Source: Flavobacterium cerinum
Lineage (GTDB): Bacteria; Bacteroidota; Bacteroidia; Flavobacteriales; Flavobacteriaceae
Direction: 5' to 3'
NCBI RefSeq assembly: GCF_004028155.1
Contig: NZ_SBII01000015.1
Coordinates: 39,275 to 103,274 of the forward strand
Length of the DNA stretch: 64,000 nt
Positions within the stretch are counted from its first letter, which is position 1. Each line of letters opens with the position of its first letter. The notes under the pieces are model-generated. The model saw nothing but the letters and a program-made list of their open reading frames with translations, searched no databases and was not told the DNA's origin. Shown here piece by piece: positions 53,749 to 62,042 of the stretch. The translations under genes and the position numbers were made by a program.

Positions 53749-54906
53749 ATGTCTCATATGTTTATATACAGAAGGAATTATTTAATTGTTGCTCTGATAT
53801 TTTTTAGTGCTGTAAATAGTAATGCACAATCCAAACGTAAGATCGATAGTATTATAGCTACAGCTAAGCTGGATGTTTACGAGAATCCGGATAGAGTTAT
53901 AAAAATAGGTGATTCTATTTATACAGATCCAGAAAGTACTATCGAGGATAAAGTTATGGGACTGATGCTTATATCTGATGCTTATTCATCAAAACGTGAT
54001 TACCAAAAATCATTAAAATACTTCCAGACGGCTAATACATTATCAAAAAAGGTCAATAATATTGATTTGCAAATTAAGGTATTAAGTAAAATGGCTGTAA
54101 AATACCAGCAATTAAAGGTTTATGATAAGGCAATACAATATCTGGATGAATGTGATAAACTAATTGCTTCAGATCCAATTAATGAGTCTACATTAGGTAA
54201 GCAGGCTACAAACGATATTATTAGAGGTGTTATATATAAGGAACAGCTTAATTGTAATATAGCTATTGATTATTTTAATAAAGGAATAGCAAAATATGAA
54301 AAGAATAATGCACAAGCGGTACAGCCAAATTTAAGTATTGCCAATTATAATAAGGGCAACTGTTATATTCTTATCTCTGATTATGAGTCTGCTAAGAAAA
54401 GTTTTTTGCAGTCAATTAAAAATGCAGATAATATAAATGCCAATAGCTTAAAAGCATTTGCTCAAAAAGGATTGGCCGAAGTATATGCACTTGAGGGGAA
54501 TCATCATCAAGCGATTAAAGTATTGCAGGAGGCTTTAAAAATATCAAAAAATGTAGGAGATTTGATATTGAATAGAGGTATTTATAATGGACTCGCCAAT
54601 AATTATCTTGCAGTAAATGACTGGCAGCAGTATCAAAAATACAATAAGCTCTTTTTGCAAAATCAGCTTATAATTAAAGAATCTGAAAGAAGGTCTATCA
54701 ATGACTCAATCGATGAATTAACAGAGGTTCATAATCAAAAATTAACACAGGTAAAAACACGATATTCCTACATAATTTCCATTGTTGTTTTTTTAATTCT
54801 TATAATGATTTATCTACTATATAAGTATCAAATGCGAAGTGTTAAATCAATTGAAATGTTAAATTTAGAAATTAAAAGGATAAAAAGTACTTTGAAAAAA
54901 GAGTAG
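53749..54906 (+). CDS. TPR membrane protein without DNA-binding domain
   Basis: The 385-residue protein resembles the preceding regulator in layout: an N-terminal signal (NYLIVALIFFSAVNSNAQ), TPR-like helical repeats (for example YDKAIQYLDECDKL, and HHQAIKVLQEALKISKNVGDL), and one transmembrane helix (about 338-360). It then ends after a short cytosolic stretch (KYQMRSVKSIEMLNLEIKRIKSTLKKE) and has no HTH. It starts 4 nt after the regulator stop. It may be an accessory sensor that dimerises with the regulator or a truncated paralogue that competes with it; neither is shown by the sequence. No relic of an HTH is visible downstream. Confidence 0.82.
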   Translation: MSHMFIYRRNYLIVALIFFSAVNSNAQSKRKIDSIIATAKLDVYENPDRVIKIGDSIYTDPESTIEDKVMGLMLISDAYSSKRDYQKSLKYFQTANTLSKKVNNIDLQIKVLSKMAVKYQQLKVYDKAIQYLDECDKLIASDPINESTLGKQATNDIIRGVIYKEQLNCNIAIDYFNKGIAKYEKNNAQAVQPNLSIANYNKGNCYILISDYESAKKSFLQSIKNADNINANSLKAFAQKGLAEVYALEGNHHQAIKVLQEALKISKNVGDLILNRGIYNGLANNYLAVNDWQQYQKYNKLFLQNQLIIKESERRSINDSIDELTEVHNQKLTQVKTRYSYIISIVVFLILIMIYLLYKYQMRSVKSIEMLNLEIKRIKSTLKKE

Positions 54907-54946
54907 TTTCCTGAGTTCTATTTTTAACTATAAAAGTTTGTTATAT

Positions 54947-54967
54947 AGCAGTTTTGCTGACTTTTTT
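54947..54967 (+). terminator. Weak terminator after the TPR membrane protein
   Basis: AGCA (54947-54950) can pair with TGCT (54955-54958) around a GTTT loop, with a run of six T nearby (54962-54967). The stem is very short, so confidence is low. Confidence 0.3.
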
Positions 54968-55038
54968 ACCTTTTTAAATTACCGAATTGCAAAAGAGGTT
55001 TATTAGGCTAGTGTAAATTTAAAGTTAATATTTGTATT

Positions 55039-58000
55039 ATGCGTAAGCATGGTTTTATTAACCGAGAAAAGCTATTAACTATGAATCAAAAACTACGAAT
55101 AACGTCAAAGTTATTATTTGAAAAATCCCAAGATTTTTATTCGTGCATTAATCATTTTTTGAATCTAAAAAATCGTATTGGGAGGGCAGTCCTGATGGTG
55201 TTTTTTATTTTATTTTCATTGAATGGATTTGCACAGTTAGCACTGGAAACGTTTGAAGGCGGCATTCCATCATCATGGAATAAAGCCACAGGGGGTACAG
55301 CAGAATGGACAATTTCTAACGATGGCTATCTGGGCGGTAATGCAGCCTTTATAGATCCCTCAACAGATAATATTGGAGCAGGCAATACTGCCAGATATTA
55401 TTTGTTTACAAAATTAATTACTGTTCCTCAAAATGGGAAACTGCGTTTTTTCACAAAGCAATCAAGTACTGTTGATTATGGTAATATCTATGAAGTTAGA
55501 TTATCTACCGCTACGCAGACAGATCCGAATGGTTATACTACTCTTTTAACATCATGGACAGAAACTGAACTTAATCCTGCAACTCCTTTGGGATATGTAG
55601 AAAAAGTTGTTACTATCCCATCTAATATTGCGCCTAATATACAGGTTTATATCGCTTTTGTATTGGTAAACAATCAGGTTGGTACAACACCAAACGCAGA
55701 CACATGGTTTATTGATAATGTTAGCTTACTGGAATCGGCAATTTGTGATCCGGTAACGGCAGAAAGTTTTCAGGCTTCCGGATTTACGCCAGGATCGGCA
55801 AATTTAAGCTGGTCACATCCTACGGCTTCACAATTCGAAATTCAGGTACTACCACATGGTAATCCTGTTGGGGCAACCGGAATTGCTACAGGAAATTCAT
55901 ACCAGGCTTCTGGATTAGATGCTGGAGAGGAATACGATGTTTATATAAAAACTTTATGTTCATCTTCAGATTCTTCAGGTTGGGCAGGACCGTTTAGTTT
56001 TTCTATACCAAATGTAGGTACTGCATGTTCTTTTCCCATTGTAATCCCTAATACCGGGGCACCCTATGTTTTTTCTTCTAATCTGGATCAATTTTCAAAT
56101 CCTGAAGTAGTATATACAAACCAGGGGACAAACTGTCTTCCGGCTTCCGTTACGGGTAACTATCTTGAAGGAGACAAAGCTTTCTTTTCATATACGGCGA
56201 CACAAAATGGCTTAATGACAATTACTCAAATTGCAGGACCAACAGGTTGGAATTATATAACCGGAGTTTTTGTTTATGATGGGTGTTCAAATGTTGGAGT
56301 AGCATGTCTTGGAGGTTTACATACTTCAAATGCAGGAGAAGCTAAAGTAATTCCTAATTTATTTGTTGAAGCAGGACATACTTACATTATTGTAGTATCA
56401 TCAGTACTACCAGCAGGAGCAACTATAGATTTTACTCTAAAAGTAGAGACAGCACCATGTGCACCACCTGCTGTAATTACACATAAAAACTTATTACAAA
56501 ATAGTGTAGTAGTTTCATGGAATAATGTTGGAAACTTTGCCAGCGCATGGGAATATACTATTCAACCTGCTGGATCCGGTCTTCCAACAGGAGCGGGTAC
56601 AAGTACAGCAACAAATATTGATAATCTTATTAATACAGGATTAGCTGCAGGTACTTCTTATGACTTGTATGTTAGATCTGTTTGTGGAGGAGTTCCGGGA
56701 GCATGGAGTGCTCCTTATAACTTTACTACACAATGTACTGTATTTAATACACCATATACCGAATCATTCGACAATGCCTCTGCATCAAATCCAACTCCTT
56801 GCTGGGCTCCGCTGGATGTTAATGGAGATGGTAATAAATGGAGATTTTCATGGGAAAATATTATGCTGTCAACAGGTAATGCCATTACAAATAATAATGA
56901 CATGATGGTTTCCCCGATGATAAATTTAGGAACTACACCTAAAAGACTTAAATTTAAATATCAAACCTCAAGTGGGGTAAGCCGTTATTCTGTTGTAATT
57001 TCTACAACAGGTATAGGTACTGGTAATTTTACAACGGTAATATTGCCTACCCAGTCAGTAGATACTAATTATGAAGTTTTAGAGAAAATAGTTAATATCC
57101 CAACTTCGATTACAGGCAATGTAAATATTGCATTTTATGTAGATCCTGGAGCAGATGAAACATCTAACAGTATAATCCTTGACGATATTGTTGTAGAAGA
57201 TAAACCGGTATGTCCGGATCCGGTTGCACTTACAAGCGGTACAATTACGACAGCAACAGCACAATTGTCGTGGGAAGCAGGAGATATTGAAGGCCAATGG
57301 CAAATAGTTGTTCAGCCTAAAGATGCAGGTATTCCTACCGGAACAGGAACTCTTATAAGCAGCAACACTTATTTAGCAGAAAACCTTACTCATGCTACTC
57401 AATACGAATATTATGTAAGAGCATATTGTTCATCAACTCAGCAAAGCAGCTGGGTAGGGCCATACCTTTTCACTACGCTATGTAGTGTTTTCACTGTTCC
57501 TTTTTATGAAAGCTTCAATGATGATGATGTAAATACACATAAATCTTGCTGGTCTTTTAATGATGCAAACGAAGATGGTGCAGCATGGCATATGAATGCA
57601 ACTGAGCCTTCTATACAAGGTGGTTTTTGGGGAACTCCAAGTTTTGATGACTGGATAGTATCTCCAGCTATTATTGTTAACGGAACAAAAGCTTTAAAAT
57701 TCAAATACAAAGCAGTCTATTCTCCTTTCTTTGCTAATCCAAGATTTGGGATGGAGGTATTAATGTCAACTACAGATACTAATCCTGAGAGTTTTAGTGT
57801 AGTAATGCCTCTAATTAATTTTACTAACGTCGAATATTTAGAAAAGACGGTTTATATTAATGCTAATGGCCCGGTATATATTGCATTTAGAGTACCTCCT
57901 GCATTCGATACGGAAGAAGGAACATCGGCACTCCAAATAGATGACGTGAGAATTATAGATGCTCCGGTTTGTCCTCCTCCTTCAGAATTAACAGCTTCTA

Positions 58001-61000
58001 ATATTACTCAAAACACGGCAAAGCTTGCATGGTCTAAAGCAAGTCTTGAAACCCAGTGGGAGGTAAAAGTACAGCCAGCCGGAACAGGCATTCCTACAAC
58101 AGCCGGAACATTAACAAGTAATAATACAGCATATTCGGCAGAATTATTATTACCAAATACACAGTACGAATATTATGTAAGAGCATATTGTAATACAGCA
58201 GAGCAAAGCACTTGGGTTGGTCCATTTGTATTTACTACACTATGTAGTGCATTTACGGCACCATTCATTGAGACATTTAATATTGATTCAGTTTCTGAAG
58301 CTTGCTGGAGAGTTCTTAATGGTAACTCTGACACATTTGCATGGAACCTTAATATGACAATAGATACTTATGAGGGTAATCAGGCTGCAGGTATGTTTAC
58401 AGGATCTAACGGTAATAATAACGATTGGTTAATCTCTCCAACAATAACAGTTACTGCGGGTCAACGTCTTCGTTATTATTATAGAGTAAACCAATCAGAC
58501 TTCCATGAAGATCTTGATGTAAGATTATCAACAAACGGTATTGATATTACTGAGTTTACAACATTATTATACACTGCAGATTTTTACGATGAATCGCCGC
58601 TTAATAATACTGAATGGAAGGAAAAAGTAATAAATATTCCGGCAGGAATTACTGGTAATATAAATATTGCATGGCATATACCAAAAAAAGCTCCTCATTG
58701 GGAAGGGTATAGAGGTCAGATGCTGTTAATAGATAAAGTAATTATCGAAGATATACCTGCTTGCCCTACGCCATCTAATCTGGTTGTACAAAATATTACT
58801 GATACAACAGCTTTACTATCATGGGATGCTAACGGGACTGAAAATCAATGGGATGTTTATGTTCAGCCTGCCGAACTTAATGCTCCTGTAGGAAATGGAG
58901 ACGTACAGTATCTTCATTTAGCATCGACTAATCCATATACGATAGAAGGCTTAACTGCTGCTTCAAAATATGAATATTATGTAAGAGCAGTATGTGACGG
59001 AACTAATAAAAGCGAATGGATTGGTCCGCTTGAATTTATTACAATGTGTAGTTTTGAAAACCTGTGCCAGTATACCATTACTTTAAGTACAACACAAGGA
59101 ATGAGTGTGGGAGGAGGAATTGATGTAATACAGAATGGCGTTAAGCTTCAAACTCTTCAATTCCCAACTGGAGCATGGAATGAAGTTCCGGATCCGGCTA
59201 ACTTTACAATTATGTTATGCACGGGTGTTGAGTTCTCATTATTTTGGGATGCAGTAGGAACGGCTCCGGGTCAATATCCTGGTTCTTTAGTTGAAGTTAA
59301 AGACGATCAGGGAGTTGTTCTTTGGACAGGAGATCTGGGAGTTATAACACCAAGAAGTACTATTTATAAAGCTGTTTCAACATGTGGTGTTATTGCTTGC
59401 CCTCAGCCAACTAACTTAGCGGTTAGTGGGACTTCTGTTTTTTCATGGACAGCAGGAGGTACAGAAACCCAGTGGGAAGTCGCTATTCAGCCTGTGGCTA
59501 ATAATACTTTGCCGCAATCAGGTATAATAGTAACAACTAACTCATATTCGCCTCAGGCATCTGATTTTATAAACTTACAAGCTGGAACTTATGAGTTTTT
59601 TGTAAGAGCAATTTGTGGAGCTGGCGATACCAGTTTTTGGTCAGGACCACATAGATTTGTACGTAATGATGATGCTTTAAAAGCTATTAATGTACCTGTT
59701 AGCTCAGGCGAAGTTTGCGAGCAATCGATTACTATGGTAAGTTTTATGGGAGCCACCGTTTCAGCAGAACCAATGACATGTAATGGTGTAAATGCCGGCG
59801 ATGTTTGGTTTGAATTTGTTGCAGCTTCAAAAGTACATTTAGTTGAATTAAGTAATTTCTCAGCTAAAAATATATACCAAGGCGGAAATAGTGCTGATGT
59901 TAAAGAGCCTAAAATTATATTAACACTGTACAAAGTTGTGGGTACAGCTTTACAGCAGATTGTATGTACATCTAACAACGTAATTCTTGCAGCCTACAGT
60001 TCAGAACTTGAAGTAGGTGCAACATACAAAGTGAGGCTAACGTTGAATGATTTAGCACCTAATCTGTGCACATTTGATATTTGCGTAAAAACACCTCTTG
60101 ACCTTTGTAAATTGGATATTGTTAACGGCGGATTTGAAAGACCTCAAGCAGGTATGGGAGGCCTTGGTAATTTTTATTCACAAAACATCGTGCCGGGATG
60201 GAGAAACAATCTATTACCTGCTGATGCACCTTCGTTATATGAAACATTATACATTTCAAGTGGTTTAGGCCTTGATGGTTTTACACCTTATGAAGGCGGA
60301 CAAATGATTCAGTTGATGAATCCAGATTCTGATCTACCATTACCTGATCCTAATGACCTGATTAATATCAAAGGTATGTTCCAGGATCTTGATAGTTCTG
60401 AGATTACAAAATACCAATATAGTTTTGCTCACTTGTCAAGAGGGCAGGGTATTGCAGTACAATTGTATGCAGGCCCACCAACAGGTCCTTTTGTATTATT
60501 AGAAGAGTATGTAGGTTTTATGACATGGAATTTCTATGAAGGAACCTATAATGTTCCTGCCGGACAAAATGTTACAAGATTTATTTTTAGAGCAAAAGAT
60601 AGTGCAATAGGTAATATGCTGGATGCAGTTAGTGTTGTAGCTGTAACTAAAATTATTACTGAGCCACACACATTAAATTGTAATGTAAATAGCACAGAAT
60701 TAAAAGCTGAAGGAGTAGGGACTTGGATTGCTGCAGAAAATAATCCTGCTGCAGTAGTAATTACAGATCCAAATAGTACAACTACAACAGTTACTAATTT
60801 TACCAAATCGGGTGACTACACTTTCTACTGGAAAACGCGTTACTGTGAATATAGTATTGTGGTTACTAAAGAAGCTGTAGACGAGATACCTGAAGTTACA
60901 AGTCCTGTTACTTATTGTAAAAATGCGGTGGCGGTTCCTTTAACAGCTTCTGTTTTTGATGGACTTTCTTTAGTATGGTATACAGAACCAGTAGGAGGTA

Positions 61001-61914
61001 CAGCTTTAAATACTGCTCCAACTCCAGATACAACTATAACAGGTACAGTATCTTACTATGTTGCCTATGTTAATGCTTTAGGTTGTGAAGGAATAAGGAC
61101 AAAAATTGAAGTTGTGGTAAATGAAAGCAGAATTGCTATTACAGAATTTAGCTACAAAAAATCTTATTGTGTTGGAGAAGAAAATCCTTTTCCAACTTTA
61201 GTTGGTAATTTCGATAATGTTGGTACATTTGCCGCCGTTCAGGGTTTAGCCATTAATACTGTAACAGGTGAGATTAACTTAGCAAACAGTACAGCTGGTT
61301 CATATGAAATAACCTATACAGTTCAGCCTGATGCTGCAACATGTAATGAAGGTGGTTCACATAAATTTACGGTATTGATTGTTGATGGATTAGACGCAAT
61401 TATATCACAGGAATGTAAAGGACAGCAAACATGGTTACTGGTTTCTTCAAAAGATAACACTTTTGATATTCATGAAATGAACTATGTATGGAAAAATGAG
61501 AATGGTGTAGCTGTTGGATCTAATAGTCCTGAGTTTAATGTAGCAGAATATTATGCTAATAACGGTAATAATGAGCTTCCATTACTGTTTACAGTAACGA
61601 TAAGTTCAGGTTCTTGCTCTAATGACGTAGAATATACTGTTAATAGTATAATGTGCGAAGTTCCACGTGGTATATCACCAAATGGAGATGGACTGAATGA
61701 TAATTTTGATCTTTCAGGTTCTGGTATTACAAGCTTAACTATTTTTAACCGTTACGGTAAAAAAGTGTATAGCTATGGTAAGAACTATACGAATCAATGG
61801 CATGGTCAGGATGAAGGCAATAATGAATTGCCGGATGGTACATATTTTTATAGTATAACAAATGCCGATGGCAGTAATGCTACCGGATGGGTTTATATAA
61901 ATAGACAAAATTAA
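55039..61914 (+). CDS. Giant multidomain adhesin with type B T9SS C-terminal domain (copy C, 2291 residues)
   Basis: The N-terminus is unusually long before the signal segment (LMVFFILFSLNGFAQ, about 52-66). Either the ATG at 55039 or the in-frame ATG at 55081 may be used. A choice-of-anchor J domain follows (LALETFEGGIPSSWNKA, from about 67), then Fn3 and a PPC-like domain. Three cleaved-adhesin plus Fn3 units start near 570 (TPYTESFDNAS), 821 (VPFYESFNDDD) and 1074 (APFIETFNIDS). Then come another Fn3 (near 1454), a PPC-like domain (near 1553), a DUF642-like domain (near 1690) and Ig-like repeats. Residues 2212-2291 (GISPNGDGLND to YINRQN) are the type B T9SS domain. It is less similar to copies A and B than they are to each other. 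It is a predicted surface adhesin exported by T9SS. Confidence 0.9.
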   Translation: MRKHGFINREKLLTMNQKLRITSKLLFEKSQDFYSCINHFLNLKNRIGRAVLMVFFILFSLNGFAQLALETFEGGIPSSWNKATGGTAEWTISNDGYLGGNAAFIDPSTDNIGAGNTARYYLFTKLITVPQNGKLRFFTKQSSTVDYGNIYEVRLSTATQTDPNGYTTLLTSWTETELNPATPLGYVEKVVTIPSNIAPNIQVYIAFVLVNNQVGTTPNADTWFIDNVSLLESAICDPVTAESFQASGFTPGSANLSWSHPTASQFEIQVLPHGNPVGATGIATGNSYQASGLDAGEEYDVYIKTLCSSSDSSGWAGPFSFSIPNVGTACSFPIVIPNTGAPYVFSSNLDQFSNPEVVYTNQGTNCLPASVTGNYLEGDKAFFSYTATQNGLMTITQIAGPTGWNYITGVFVYDGCSNVGVACLGGLHTSNAGEAKVIPNLFVEAGHTYIIVVSSVLPAGATIDFTLKVETAPCAPPAVITHKNLLQNSVVVSWNNVGNFASAWEYTIQPAGSGLPTGAGTSTATNIDNLINTGLAAGTSYDLYVRSVCGGVPGAWSAPYNFTTQCTVFNTPYTESFDNASASNPTPCWAPLDVNGDGNKWRFSWENIMLSTGNAITNNNDMMVSPMINLGTTPKRLKFKYQTSSGVSRYSVVISTTGIGTGNFTTVILPTQSVDTNYEVLEKIVNIPTSITGNVNIAFYVDPGADETSNSIILDDIVVEDKPVCPDPVALTSGTITTATAQLSWEAGDIEGQWQIVVQPKDAGIPTGTGTLISSNTYLAENLTHATQYEYYVRAYCSSTQQSSWVGPYLFTTLCSVFTVPFYESFNDDDVNTHKSCWSFNDANEDGAAWHMNATEPSIQGGFWGTPSFDDWIVSPAIIVNGTKALKFKYKAVYSPFFANPRFGMEVLMSTTDTNPESFSVVMPLINFTNVEYLEKTVYINANGPVYIAFRVPPAFDTEEGTSALQIDDVRIIDAPVCPPPSELTASNITQNTAKLAWSKASLETQWEVKVQPAGTGIPTTAGTLTSNNTAYSAELLLPNTQYEYYVRAYCNTAEQSTWVGPFVFTTLCSAFTAPFIETFNIDSVSEACWRVLNGNSDTFAWNLNMTIDTYEGNQAAGMFTGSNGNNNDWLISPTITVTAGQRLRYYYRVNQSDFHEDLDVRLSTNGIDITEFTTLLYTADFYDESPLNNTEWKEKVINIPAGITGNINIAWHIPKKAPHWEGYRGQMLLIDKVIIEDIPACPTPSNLVVQNITDTTALLSWDANGTENQWDVYVQPAELNAPVGNGDVQYLHLASTNPYTIEGLTAASKYEYYVRAVCDGTNKSEWIGPLEFITMCSFENLCQYTITLSTTQGMSVGGGIDVIQNGVKLQTLQFPTGAWNEVPDPANFTIMLCTGVEFSLFWDAVGTAPGQYPGSLVEVKDDQGVVLWTGDLGVITPRSTIYKAVSTCGVIACPQPTNLAVSGTSVFSWTAGGTETQWEVAIQPVANNTLPQSGIIVTTNSYSPQASDFINLQAGTYEFFVRAICGAGDTSFWSGPHRFVRNDDALKAINVPVSSGEVCEQSITMVSFMGATVSAEPMTCNGVNAGDVWFEFVAASKVHLVELSNFSAKNIYQGGNSADVKEPKIILTLYKVVGTALQQIVCTSNNVILAAYSSELEVGATYKVRLTLNDLAPNLCTFDICVKTPLDLCKLDIVNGGFERPQAGMGGLGNFYSQNIVPGWRNNLLPADAPSLYETLYISSGLGLDGFTPYEGGQMIQLMNPDSDLPLPDPNDLINIKGMFQDLDSSEITKYQYSFAHLSRGQGIAVQLYAGPPTGPFVLLEEYVGFMTWNFYEGTYNVPAGQNVTRFIFRAKDSAIGNMLDAVSVVAVTKIITEPHTLNCNVNSTELKAEGVGTWIAAENNPAAVVITDPNSTTTTVTNFTKSGDYTFYWKTRYCEYSIVVTKEAVDEIPEVTSPVTYCKNAVAVPLTASVFDGLSLVWYTEPVGGTALNTAPTPDTTITGTVSYYVAYVNALGCEGIRTKIEVVVNESRIAITEFSYKKSYCVGEENPFPTLVGNFDNVGTFAAVQGLAINTVTGEINLANSTAGSYEITYTVQPDAATCNEGGSHKFTVLIVDGLDAIISQECKGQQTWLLVSSKDNTFDIHEMNYVWKNENGVAVGSNSPEFNVAEYYANNGNNELPLLFTVTISSGSCSNDVEYTVNSIMCEVPRGISPNGDGLNDNFDLSGSGITSLTIFNRYGKKVYSYGKNYTNQWHGQDEGNNELPDGTYFYSITNADGSNATGWVYINRQN

Positions 61915-61989
61915 TGATTAATTGGTGGTTGGTCTGTCAGCTTTTCCGGTTGACAGTCCTGCCATTAAATTTTAAAAATTGCAAAATAT

Positions 61990-62018
61990 AAATAGGTGGT
62001 TGATAAGATTACCTATTT
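61990..62018 (+). terminator. Terminator-like hairpin after copy C
   Basis: AAATAGGT (61990-61997) pairs with ACCTATTT (62011-62018) around a 13-nt loop, followed by TGTCGTTT. A smaller CTGTCA/TGACAG stem lies at 61934-61956. Together they likely end the copy C transcript, but neither has a long T tract. Confidence 0.45.
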
Positions 62019-62042
62019 TGTCGTTTAATAAATACTTGCTAC

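Noticed and set aside
34968..61914. Regular DNA repeats that might suggest CRISPR or a mobile element
   Set aside because: The repeats are 400-835 bp protein-domain units in frame within adhesin genes, with no short direct repeats separated by unique spacers and no transposase.
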